Source: Gautieria morchelliformis (Eukaryota; Basidiomycota; Agaricomycetes; Gomphales; Gomphaceae). From it: a DNA stretch of 64,000 bases. Location: positions 148,886-212,885 of the forward strand of contig WHVA01000164.1 in the NCBI GenBank assembly GCA_015179125.1, in the 5' to 3' direction. Position numbers and translations under genes: made by a program. Below the pieces are notes generated by a model that saw only the letters and a list, made by a program, of their open reading frames with translations, made no database searches and was not told where the DNA came from. Within the stretch, counting starts at the first letter, position 1. Each line of letters opens with the position of its first letter. Below are positions 10,218 to 19,981 of this stretch, one piece after another.

Positions 10218-10934
10218 TGTTACGTATCGGAAATCCCACAGGTCGGAACTGCAAAGGACAATGGCTTCAACTTATGTGTTGCGCCACTGATGAACTACCG
10301 TCCTAAGTATTTCAGATTTAACTTCCAGATGTCAAAGAAGGCGGAAGTCGAGAGTAAGGTCAAGGGTCAAGGGTCGGAGAACAAAGGTTCAGAAGAGGTG
10401 GAAGAGGCGGAGGACAGAGGGTCGAGAGCAGAGGGAGACAAGACTAGCAAAACTCGCTGTGCTAAGAACAGGAGACAGTGCGAAGGGATTCACATATCGA
10501 AGTGGATTATCTGATTGCAGAAATGGAGACATACATGAGGGGTTTTATACAAGGAGCAGAAGCAACAGGTAATAGTATGGTACTAAGCAAATTCCGGAGA
10601 GTGCGGGAATCGGATAGACATACAGGGCAAGTAACTAATGCAGAACAAGGGGATGACAAGGGGGGTGCAGGGTAGGGTAAGTACAGTGGCAAAGAACAAG
10701 GCAAGTAAGTACAATGGGCATCGGAACAAACGGAAGTATGGAAATGGTATCTTGCTGTGTTCAGGGTCGAGTACGGGGGCCGGTACCTGGATGTGGCCAG
10801 GGGTGCTGAAAGAACAAGGGGTAGAGGTAGAGGGTTGTGGATGGTGTGGATGTTGCGGAAGTTGGAGGTAGTGCAGAGGTGACGTGGAGGATATGCGGAG
10901 GTGGCGGAGATGGCTGAGCGGAACAGTCATAACA
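10218..10934 (-). repeat. 5' LTR of gypsy element A (717 bp)
   Basis: Partner of 459-1172, beginning TGTTACGTATCGG and ending GTCATAACA, followed by ATCAG. Numerous scattered substitutions separate the two LTRs, more than in copia C or gypsy I, suggesting an older insertion. Confidence 0.93.
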
Positions 10935-10939
10935 ATCAG

Positions 10940-11107
10940 CGCTGGCATCGAGTCTGTGTTCCCCAGCAGGTCCTTCAATGACTTTGACTTCCTCCCCAGC
11001 GTCCTTCTCAAGGCAACTCGGGCATGCTCATGCTCTCTACAGTCGAACAGGAAGTGGTGAACTGATTCGTCGGCCCTCGAGCATGCCAGACATAAGGTAG
11101 CGGCCAT
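10940..11107 (-). pseudogene. LINE ORF2 C-terminal Cys-His region
   Basis: The minus strand reads LCLACSRADESVHHFLFDC and REHEHARVALRRTLGRKS, the CxxC...H...C motif found after RNase H in Tad-like LINE ORF2. Across gypsy A it continues in frame to the stop at 387. On its N-terminal side the homology ends near 11107, and no RNase H or reverse transcriptase is found beyond. Confidence 0.82.
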
Positions 11108-11438
11108 CCAAACTGAACTACCCTTAAGCGCTCATTAACCCTAGTTAACCCTATTACATAAGCGGCCAAAATCGGTAGTTCAGGTTTGGGGTTTAGGTAT
11201 TTAAGTGTAACTAGGGGTCTAGACCCATGCTTTCGCACTGGGATAAGCCTGGGTTGGGTACAGTGCTAGGTAGAGACTGCCGGGGACCCATGGGTGGGTT
11301 GAAACTTAGACTGCCGGGTACCGGTGCCATGCAAATTACATAAATCTATTATGTAAAACACCCACAAGGACCCCACATGCAACTTTATAAACTCTGCCGG
11401 GAACTTCCAGGCGGCCAGTTTCTGTCAGGTCAGAGATG
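11108..11438. other. No gene seen; unassigned filler between LINE and family B LTR
   Basis: No reading frame or repeat recognised. It contains two copies of ACTGCCGGG-type motifs and two imperfect TTAACCCTA units. It occupies, with the LTR at 11439, the place where the LINE reverse transcriptase should be. Confidence 0.5.
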
Positions 11439-12750
11439 TGTCAAGATTGGTTTTTAGGCATTAATATCGTGTATTAGTGAACACAGCGAATGCCCGAATA
11501 ACTTGTGCGAATAGGTATGCCGTTCGGCGAATAGATGAACCAATGAATGTTCACAAGGTAAGAGGGCTGCCTGAATGGGGCTCGCCCTATCTACAGTCGT
11601 AGCAAAATAGCCTGTGGTACTTGACGATGTAACGTGCAAGGTCTCACGAAAGGGCTGTCTAAGTTTCGACAATCCCTTCACCAGCGAAGGTGCTCCTTCG
11701 GAGCCCTTCGCCAACAGCACAGAAAATGGTTCGAAGGCTAAGGTAACGAAGATGAAGTATGAGAACTCACCAGTGATGCCTAAATCCTCTGCTAGTCGAA
11801 GATAGAAGTCTCCAAGAGAAGGCTTAGGACGATGACCACAGCGAGGTCAAATTTGCACAAGATGAACGACGTATGATAATTGAACTGGGGAATATACATG
11901 CGAATGTAAACTACTTATATCGAATGTAAACTACTTATATCGAATGTAAACTACTTATATTGAATGCTCGTAAGATATCAGCGAATAGGAAAGAGGCCGT
12001 CACAAGTCAGGGTTGGATAGGGGTGTGCAGTCATGGTACTAGGGAGATGGAATAAACATACAATAGAGTGAGGGAAGAATGCGAACATGAAACGACGGAG
12101 AGTAAAAGGGGCGAAGGCACTTATGGACAAAACCATGTCTTGGGACCCGCATACATGCTACCCTGCACGGACTCTTGGTCTACTGGGTTGATCCCGCATG
12201 ACCTATGGAAGGGGTGTCCTGCGAACACACTTTGACCATACGAACGCCCAATGGGGTTGGATTAAGAAGACGATGGGGTTAATGATGAACCATCATGCCG
12301 GGTGAATGGTATCGATCGTATTTGATGGTGTGCCTGCTGGCGAATGATGCGAGCAGCGAATGGCCATTCGGCGAAATGCAAGGAAGGGCGAACAGAGGTG
12401 ACATAGAGGAGGAGGGGTCGAGGTGGAGGGCGAAGCCGAGCGAACACTGAGGAGGAGTAGCGAAAGGGAAACTGGGGATACCAAGGTGCAGGAAATACAC
12501 AGGTCATGACAATCCAATTATCAGAACACCATCGGAAGAGGGTCGAGCAGAGGAGGTGGTAGACCCAGTGATGATTGCCAAGTCAGCCCAAAGATGTCGA
12601 TCGTGCGTTTGAAGGCGTGGCGATGGTAATTGGTGCGAACAGCGAGCATTGGTTGCTGAACATGACAATGGCGATCGGAATGAACATGGAAATGGGGTGA
12701 GAAATGGTAGGACAGAGCACCTGAGTATGAGGAATAAATGCGTCATGACA
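11439..12750. repeat. Family B LTR, solo copy 1 (1312 bp)
   Basis: Begins TGTCAAGATTGG and ends GCGTCATGACA, the same ends as the well-bounded copy at 34605-36305. The flanks are not a clean duplication: AGATG on the left and CAGAG on the right, although CAGAG occurs three bases further left (11431-11435). Either the duplication is damaged or the copy arose by recombination. It carries three exact 20-bp tandem units where copy 2 has one. Confidence 0.82.
11901..11960. repeat. Three tandem 20-bp units inside the family B LTR
   Basis: CGAATGTAAACTACTTATAT is repeated exactly three times at 11901, 11921 and 11941. The family B copy at 34605 has a single unit, so this is local expansion. Confidence 0.95.
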
Positions 12751-13738
12751 CAGAGCTGCGAGGTTTGGGTTCCACCAGTGCTTGGAATAGGGGGTGGACC
12801 ACAACACAGGGACAGACACATTGATGGTGGGTTGGATTGCAGTTGTGAGCCGGTCTATGAGGTCGTCAAGTTCAGGGGGGTGGAAGGGAGCGGGGCATTA
12901 GGGAGACCGGCCTGGGTGAGATTCTCAGTGAGCATCTGTTGTAACTTGACCCAGTGTGTGATCCTGAAGTTGCACCCTTGGGTGGTTTGACATCTGTTGA
13001 GCTCCATATCTATCTGTGTGTGGATGGGCAGATGGTCCATGGATGGGAGGCGGTCATCAGGGGAGGTGTCACAGGACAGAACACAGTGGGTTAGGTCAGA
13101 GTCTCAGAAAAAGAGGTCAAGGGTGGTCCACATTCAATTGGAGTCAGATTGAAAGGTGGGGGTGCCAGCAGGGAGTTGGAGTTCCATGTGGTGCTGAGCA
13201 AGCAGCTGCATGAAGAGGTCAGTGTCGCTGCATCTGCACCACTGAGCTTGCTCTGGGCCCGACCACAACAGGTTGTGCTTGTTGAAGTCTCCAGCACAGA
13301 TGGTGGAGGAGTCATGTCTGGTAGAGTGTGCTGAATGCCAAGATTGTAGGTGTAGGAGGGCTGTGTCCATGTCGGGGGGGTTGTAGATGTTGTAAATGTC
13401 AATATTGGTGTCCGCTTGCATAATTGAGAGCGCCATGATGACATGCCAGGCAATATGAATCTGAGTAAAGGAGTTGGATGTCAGTTTGGCTGAAATCAGT
13501 ATAAGAGAATGAGCAAGGGTGTGGTCATCTGGATCCTGGAGGGGTATAGGGTGTACCAGTGCTGGGATGCTAGCGTAAGTTGGGACCTGGGGTAGATGTA
13601 GGGCTCTTGTATCAATATCAGGTCCCAGTTTTGTGGGTCAGTAGTGTTGATGAGTGAAAGGGTGATGTCCTTGGAGTGCTTGCAGTTTTGTCGCTTTATC
13701 CATAATCTGCTGTGAGGTGCGTTTTCAGGCATTGGGGA
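12751..13738 (-). pseudogene. LINE ORF2 N-terminal endonuclease region
   Basis: Fragments in several frames of an apurinic-type endonuclease: WDLILIQEPYI near the start, NIDIYNIYNPPD, ICAGDFNKHNLLWSG with the catalytic GDFN motif, and the C-terminal SMDHLPIHTQIDM, then a linker ending VSVPVLWSTPYSKHWWNPN just at the family B LTR. This enzyme nicks target DNA to prime reverse transcription. Frame changes and stops make it inactive. The reverse transcriptase that should follow is absent. Confidence 0.83.
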
Positions 13739-13778
13739 TGGTGGGGGCGATGAGGGAGGTAGCAGGGATGTAGTTAAA

Positions 13779-15184
13779 CTACAGGTGGGAGGGGGTGAGG
13801 GGTGGGCGTTTGAGGGCGGCCCTCATGGCTTTTGCCCAGGGTGTAATCCGCATCTGCAGAGGTGAAAGGAGTATATGATTCAGATTTGCCAGTAGCATAT
13901 TCATCCTTTTGCGCTTGCAATTCGAACGTGGCCTTTGCAGCCGGGCAGGCTCAGGTCCAGCTGGCATGCTCCCCCTGACAGTTGGTGCACTCGGCTTGTC
14001 TACATTGCATCTCTGCCCTGCAGGACATGGGCGGTCGTGAGCGCATGTGTGGTCGGCTGTGCTGTGTGGCCCGGTGCAGCGGCCGCATCGTGCCTCCCCA
14101 ATACACCCCGTCGCTCGGTGGCCCCAGTCTTGGCACCGGAAGCATTGGGGGGGTCTTGGGATGTAAAGGCTTACGGTGCAGATGATACCTTCAATGACAA
14201 TGCCGTTTGCAATGGCGGCATTGGCAGCGGCCTTGGTCTTGTAGCTGATCATTAGGGGGCCTCGCTTAGTCTTGTCTCGCGCTTCTGGACTGTTAAGCCA
14301 AGCTAAGTTGGCGATTTGTTTGCCATCGGGCGCATTGTCCGCATTTCGCAGCTCAATGTCCTCAATGGCATCAACGAGGTCGTCCAGTTCAGACCAGACG
14401 TTGGTTGAGGCGTTGTGTACGACTACCGCGTAGGAGCGCTGGGGGGTAGTAGCATGAGGGTCAATGTGCTTAACTTTTCTGCATGGGCCCTAGCTGAGTT
14501 AGCGTCGTCTGCCGTCCTGAACGCGTTATATTGCCCACGGCGGACCTCGTAATGCCCCTCAACGGGTGGGGGGCCGGGGGGTTGACGTCGCCTTGAAGTA
14601 GTTAGTTATGAGATCGTTACAGTACCTTGTAATAACTTCCGGTGCCCATGTGTAGATTAGAGCGTCCTTCGCAGTGTTCTTAAGAGAAACAAAGATCTGT
14701 TCTCGGCGATCATTTTCTGCTTTTGCGCGGCAGCCAGGTTGACCTTCCCTCGAAGGCCTCGTTTGGCTGCGGAGGCATATGACGCCGCCATTGCTGTGGC
14801 GGGGGCTGCTGCGGTCGGGCTAGACGTGATTGCGTCCTTCAGTTCCTTCACTGCGCTTTGAAGATCGGTGCTTGATGCCTGTCTGTGGTCGCCGTAGAGA
14901 GTGGCCGCCTCGCGGAGTAGTCTGGTGATGGCTATAAGTTGCTGAGCCCCTTCCTTACCTACGTTCCAGGAGGACGGGCCACGCTTGAAGTCCCCGAACG
15001 ACTCGAGCGCGGTGGCTAGCGCTGAGATGTCTTTCTTGTTATCTTCTGTAATTCCTTTCTGACTGAGTACTGCTACCGGGTTTCCCGGGTCTGGGGCCGG
15101 CGTTGGAGAGCGAGCGGGCATGGCCTGGTTCGGCGCTAAAATTCCGAGGCCACGCGTTGCAGGCGGAGCCGCGGCAGTGGGCAT
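13779..15184 (-). pseudogene. LINE ORF1 (Gag-like, zinc knuckles)
   Basis: ATG at 15184 (MPTAAAPPATRGLG) opens a frame with an Ala-rich N-terminus and a helical region DLQSAVKELKDAIT to about 14700. The sense sequence then continues in other frames (FVSLKNTAKDALIYTW) and resumes as MISYKTKAAANAAIANG and CFRCQDWGHRATGC ... CGRCTGPHSTADHTC, two zinc knuckles. This is the RNA-binding ORF1 of a Tad-like LINE. Several frameshifts mark it as a pseudogene. Confidence 0.8.
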
Positions 15185-15394
15185 GTTCGAGGGTGTGCAG
15201 GTGTGTGGGAGGGAGGGGTGGAGTGGAGATGGTGTAAAAAAGGGGGTTGGGTGTAAAGATAAAGCAGAGTTAGCTGTCTTGGGCCTTAGGTCTGAGAGGC
15301 AGAAACTGGCCAGTCGGACCGTGGGAATTTTGGTTGATGGTGGTGGTATATGGGTCCAAGAGAGCCCTGGGTGTGGGTGTGGGCGTGAGCACGG

Positions 15395-15598
15395 GTGTAC
15401 TGCCGGCACCGCGGCCCATCTAGTTAGTGAACAATCCTGTTACTGTAATTGGCCCGTTGTGTCAGAACGCGTGTACTGCCGGCACCGCGGCCCATCTAGT
15501 TAGTGAACAATCCTGTTACTGGCCTCGGCCCGTTGTGTGAGAACGCGTGTACTGCCGGCACCGCGGCCCTGCATCTAGTTCGTGAACAATCCTGTTAC
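15395..15598. repeat. 2.7 tandem copies of a 76-bp monomer at the LINE 5' end
   Basis: Units start GTGTACTGCCGGCACCGCGG at 15395, 15471 and 15547; the first two are exactly 76 bp and the third is partial. They lie upstream of ORF1 on the LINE strand, a position where other LINEs carry promoter monomers; that role is inferred. Confidence 0.9.
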
Positions 15599-16037
15599 AG
15601 AACTCCGCCTAGCACTTCAGCATCCATGTGTCCTGCCAATGAGCCAGTCTCCGCAGGAAGAGGATTAATTGGATGCGTAGCTACGAGGTAATGGTCAGCT
15701 TCATGCTGTAAATATATGACTATTGCACAGGGTGCGTCCATGGCTTGGGCATCATGTACATGAAAGGACATGGGCTGAGATATATAAATTTTCCCAGCGC
15801 GGTATCGCAATCTGCTCCGCTTTCTCCTCAACATCTGCTGCCGATAATTAGTTGCTGACGTATAAATATTTGGGTGAGTAAAGTGTAAATTCTCTTTCTC
15901 GGGATTCGGCACCCTTAAATTACAAACCTTAGGCTTTCCGGTGATACCAGTATTCAAAATATCCGCGAATCATTCTCGGCTCTCGAGGGGGATTGCGTGG
16001 TTGCGGCATGGTAAGTTTCGCTCCTATATCTAAATAC
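15599..16037. other. No gene seen; upstream region of the aldo-keto reductase
   Basis: Contains no recognisable coding sequence. It carries the 5' flank of the gene at 16090. Confidence 0.6.
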
Positions 16038-16045
16038 TATATAAG
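16038..16045 (+). promoter_or_regulatory. TATA box of the aldo-keto reductase gene
   Basis: TATATAAG lies 45-52 bp upstream of the ATG at 16090, with a pyrimidine-rich stretch between. Predicted from sequence only. Confidence 0.6.
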
Positions 16046-16089
16046 AAGTCCATCTTACCTGTCCTATCAACATCCCAAGCTTAAACACA

Positions 16090-17572
16090 ATGTCTAGCGT
16101 ATTGCAACCTCCCCCACCTCCTCCCACCAAATTGGGCCGCTATCGCATTCTGTCTCCCAATGCGGGAGTCCGTGTCTCGCCCTTGCAGCTCGGCGCCATG
16201 AGCATAGGCGATAAATGGACGGGAACCCTGGGCAGCATGAACAAAGAATCATCTCTCAAGCTACTCGACGCCTTTTATGATGCCGGCGTAAGTGCTCGAC
16301 TTGTTCCCAATAATCGCGACACCTAACATAGCTATAGGGCAATTTTATTGACACAGCTAATGCCTATCAAGACGAAACCTCAGAGCAATTCCTAGGGGAA
16401 TGGATGGAAAAACGCGGTATTAGAGATCAGATGGTCATTGCCACCAAGTACACCACAGGCTACAAGACAGGTGACAGTACCATCCGAATCCAGATGAACT
16501 ATACGGGAAACAGCCACAAGTCTCTCCACATGTCTGTCGAGGCAAGTCTCAAGAAACTCAGAACGACTTACATCGACATTCTCTATGTGCATTGTAAGTT
16601 ATGTTCTCGCTGCATTAGTAGGCAGGGCTGATTCATGCTCTTCTACAGGGTGGGCGTTTGACACTTCTGTGGAGGAAGTTATGAACAGCCTGCATAGCCT
16701 CGTCGTCGCTGGAAAAGTTCTTTATCTAGTACGTTGAATTATATCTATCGATTAATGCCCCGCTCACCATCAGCTTACTACCAGGGTGCCTCGGTGCGCG
16801 TGGATTTCACACTTCAGCCCGGAGATGATTGATTGATACTCGCTGAATGTCTTAGGATACTCCGGCATGGGTCGTAGCAAAAGCGAATCAATGGGCCAAG
16901 TGCCACGGCAAAACACCCTTCTCCATATACCAGGGCAAGTGGAGTATTCTTGAGCGCAGCTTTGAGCGCGACATCATACCCATGGCGAAGTCGGAAGGCC
17001 TTGCTCTTGCGCCGTGGGGAGTTATGGGCCAAGGCAAACTGATTACGGACGAAGAAGAGAGACGTCGTAAGGAAAGTGGCGAGGGAGGTCGTACGTTTAC
17101 AAGTTCGACTTGGGAACGGACGCCAGATGAGGTGAAGGTCAGCCACAAGCTGGAGGAGATCGCCAAAGAAGTCGGCACGAAGCATATCACCGCCGTCGCC
17201 ATTGCGTATGTCATGCATGTGTGTCCTTTCAGCGCTGTCGTTGCTGGCTAGGGCTAGCGTTTGACTGATCTCCCGGTATAGAAAGCGCGCTACGTGTTCC
17301 CACTCGTAGGAGGACGGAAAGTCGAACATCTTCAGGCTAACTTGGAGGCGCTTGATATCAAACTTACACCCGCGCAGATTAAAGCACTGGAGGAGGTCCT
17401 ACCATTTGATGCAGGCTTCCCGAACACCATGGTCGTGAGTATCAATGTTTATCTATACGTCCCAGTGGCTCACATGCATTCCCCACAGGGTGACGGTACA
17501 CAAGACCCGGTCTGGGTGACATTGGGTGGCCACACGGACAGGTGGCCTGATGCACCCCCACTCAACCCTTGA
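16090..17572 (+). CDS. Aryl-alcohol dehydrogenase-like aldo-keto reductase
   Basis: Seven exons keep one frame of 380 residues: 16090-16287, 16338-16593, 16649-16728, 16785-16793, 16856-17218, 17282-17434, 17489-17572. All introns are GT-AG, 49-63 nt. The protein is a member of the aldo-keto reductase superfamily: Asp71 in NFIDTANAY, Tyr76, Lys103 in IATKYTT and His151 in YVHWW form the catalytic tetrad, and [13 protein letters not shown] is the cofactor region near the C-terminus. Closest remembered relatives are fungal aryl-alcohol dehydrogenases (Aad type, NADPH-dependent reduction of aromatic aldehydes in lignin breakdown) and norsolorinic acid reductase-like proteins; the substrate cannot be decided here. 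Exon 4 is only 9 nt and supplies Gly-Ala-Ser before DTPAWV, where the family has a conserved G-x-S. No stop or frameshift, so probably functional; it is the only clearly intact metabolic gene in the window. Confidence 0.92.
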
Positions 17573-18313
17573 TCTTGGGCGTTGTTACAGTAATCATGGA
17601 ACGGCAGCACTTCGATCGAGGACCCGTAGACACTTCCCTGATTGCTATGATGGTGATATGACAAAGCCTTGGATTGTGTGTGAGATAGTATGCTGTGATA
17701 TTAAACTACCAGTACTCCATGTCCTCAGGTCGTTCCCTACCCGTATGAGATTCATATCACCCATGATTCAGAGTATTTGAAAAGAGACGGTACGGTCCAG
17801 TTGTAGAATGTTTGAAGGCTAAGAACTACTACCCCGTCTCGAATGACTACTAGTAGAGCGTATACGGGTAGGGCTAGCAGAAACAGTTCGAGGTTTCGAG
17901 GTGAAGTCTCGAGGAGTTTTGAGTATACAGGCCAGCAAGCTGCACGGCACTGAGAGGGGGGGGACCCTAGATCAAGGAAAACACAGTCCCGGGACGTGCA
18001 GGCATCCAGCTCACACATGCACCACGCCCAGCTCAAGCTTCGCCGGCCCCAGCCGCATGCAGGAAACAGCTCATGATAGGGGTCGATACTTAGTTCACAG
18101 GCCGGGCGTCACCTTTGTACCGAGTCGGCCGTGACCCCCCGAACGCTGCTGTATGATCGTCGCCGTCCGAGTCGTCCGCGACAGAATACGCGCGACCAAG
18201 ATAAAAATTTACTTTCCTCATGTGTCACTAAACATATGTTTAAATCATCTTGTAATCATTGTATTCGTGTGTGTGCGTGCGCTCCATGCCCGTGTCATCT
18301 TCAGAGGACTTAG
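17573..18313. other. No gene seen
   Basis: Presumed 3' untranslated region of the reductase gene followed by sequence without recognisable coding content or repeat. Confidence 0.5.
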
Positions 18314-19111
18314 ATTGCGGTCTAACCGACGAGGTTGAGACGCTGCGCAGTAGGCTCAAACACGTCGCGGCGTCTCCGGGGAGAGCGCTGTGACTATAGG
18401 ATTGGTGCCGGAACACCGTACTGTAAAATACAAGGAAAATTGGGAAGGGAGAACGGGAGGGTAGACGAAAGAAACACAGCGGTGGTGAAAAGAACACTTG
18501 AGACAATACAATGACTTTTCCTTACTTATATCCGATAGAGAGACAAACAGGGGCAGGAGAGACACGCGTTACTAATACAGCCGGTTCTGCTCTGCGGGCT
18601 GCCCTGAGGCTGTCAACGCACGAGCTGGTGCCTAGCCAACCGCGGACGGTTCACGAAGGCAAAGAGAGAAGGGAGCGCAGGCTGGCAGCTCGATGGTTAG
18701 ATGCGTGAAAATCATAGATTTAAACCACAATTAAACTCTCGGATTTTCACGCGGCTAATCAATGAGGCGTCGCCGAGTTGGCCAGCATGTGCTTGCCTCT
18801 CCCTGCCTTCGTGCGTTGACAGCCCCAGGACATCCCGCAGAGCGACTTGTAGCATTGGTGATACGTGTCTCACCACCGCCTATCCGTCGCCTGTTGTATA
18901 AGTAAGATAAATCCTTTGAAGCGTTTCTTTTAACCCACCGTGATCTCTTCGTGTCCCCTTCCACGGTCCCCTCCCTTGTAACTTTGTATTTTACAGTGCT
19001 CTGGCATCAAGTGTCACTGGCATCAAATGTCACTGCTCTCCCCGAGACGCCGCGACGATTTCAAGCCTACTTACTGCGCAGCGCTATGACCTCAGTTGAT
19101 TAGACAATAAT
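18314..19111. repeat. Long imperfect inverted repeat (fold-back), arms about 390 bp
   Basis: Read inward from both ends the arms align through their length: GCTGCGCAGTA, GTCGCGGCGTCTC, GGGGAGAGC, CTGTAAAATACAA, CTTACTTATA, CTCTGCGGG and GCTGTCAACGCACGA occur in order in the left arm and, reverse-complemented, in the right arm. The centre (about 18705-18760) is GCGTGAAAATC ... GATTTTCACGC. Identity is partial, with indels. It could be a fold-back or MITE-like element, or two related LTRs in opposite orientation: the right arm is followed by a TGGCGCC primer-site-like sequence. Confidence 0.8.
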
Positions 19112-19118
19112 TTCACAC

Positions 19119-19130
19119 TGGCGCCGATTG
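19119..19130 (+). other. Primer-binding-site-like TGGCGCCGATTG
   Basis: It sits two bases after TTTCACA at the end of the right fold-back arm, the arrangement expected at an LTR / internal-region junction. TGGCGCC starts many LTR-element primer sites. The element it would belong to is not otherwise visible. Confidence 0.35.
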
Positions 19131-19177
19131 TTACGCGTGGCTCGAAAAGGAAATCCTAGCTTACAGCCATCGTTGCA

Positions 19178-19981
19178 TCATCTAGTGGTGTGTAGGTGTC
19201 CCCAGAAGGCTGAAGTGAACAATGAGTCTCTGTCGCTGACTATCACTTCAGGTATTCCATGTAGTTTGTATACAGTATCGAAGACCAATTCAGTGATTTC
19301 TTTGGCGCCGTAGGATTGTTTGGACAGGGCGAGATGCACCATTGAGGTCAGGTGGTCTATCAGTATGCATATCATATCATATTCACCATTTCTATTTGAT
19401 GACATTGGTAAGGGCCCAACGAAGTCGATCCCGACCTGTTGCCAGTGGCGGGAGGGGACCGTTAACGGTTTCAACGATCCGTATGCCTTTTGGTTCCTTG
19501 GTTTTGCCACAGTGCAAATATGGCAGCTATCGCAGAAGTCCTTTGTGTCTGTGAAGAGACCTGGCCACCATACATGGTCCCGCACATAATAGTGAGTTTT
19601 TCTTCCTCCTAAATGTGCTAGCAGCGAGTGTGCGTGCGATATTACTGACTCTCGTATTCCTTTATTCCCATGGGTTCCCCCAGGTATGCACAGTCGGTTC
19701 TCCCCGCGTATTTCTACATATAGTAGGCCTTCTAGCCATTGGAAGTTCTTATGCTCATGTAAATTTTCCACAATTAGCTTAAAAAATTCATCTTTGTTAT
19801 ATAAATCTTTTAATATCACTGGAAATTGAAACGAGGGATCAAACATTGAAACTAATTCCCTGAAGGTGGGTGGAGCCGGGTATAGCTCCTTGTTCTTTTG
19901 AGGACTTTCGATTTCCAGGTTCATAACCTCCTCCGGCGTCTCAGCTAGCGGAGCGACAATATTGGATGGGGCGGCCACCAT
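19178..19981 (-). pseudogene. Gypsy integrase fragment (zinc module and part of core)
   Basis: An open minus-strand frame of 267 codons. HAHSLLAHLGGRKT and CDSCHICTVAK form the HHCC module, then GIDFVGPLP carries the first catalytic Asp and VSDRDSLFTSAFW the second. The frame leaves the homology right after this (GHLHTTR, stop), so the catalytic Glu is missing and the piece is truncated. It differs from integrases A, I and J in the window and is a separate family. Confidence 0.85.

Larger units (their letters stand above)
459..10934 (-). mobile_element. Ty3/gypsy chromovirus element A, full length, nested
   Basis: Two related LTRs (459-1172 and 10218-10934, both TGTTACG...TAACA) bound the element, and the 5-bp flanks are identical (ATCAG at 454-458 and 10935-10939). 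On the minus strand the order is gag, protease, reverse transcriptase, RNase H, integrase, chromodomain, the order of Ty3/gypsy chromoviruses. The element is dead: it has frameshifts, an in-frame TGA at 4348-4350, and insertions at 2101-2792, 4875-6147 (itself holding 5332-5985) and 8919-9604. Between chromodomain and 3' LTR it carries a spliced gene on the opposite strand (1292-3194). It is inserted into the C-terminal codons of a LINE. Confidence 0.93.

Noticed and set aside
11133..11158. Telomere-like TTAACCCTA units
   Set aside because: Only two imperfect units are present, far from a tandem telomeric array and without subtelomeric features.
19119..19130. A complete LTR element starting at the TGGCGCC primer-like site
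   Set aside because: No sense-strand gag follows; the next coding sequence is a minus-strand integrase fragment, so only the site itself is reported.
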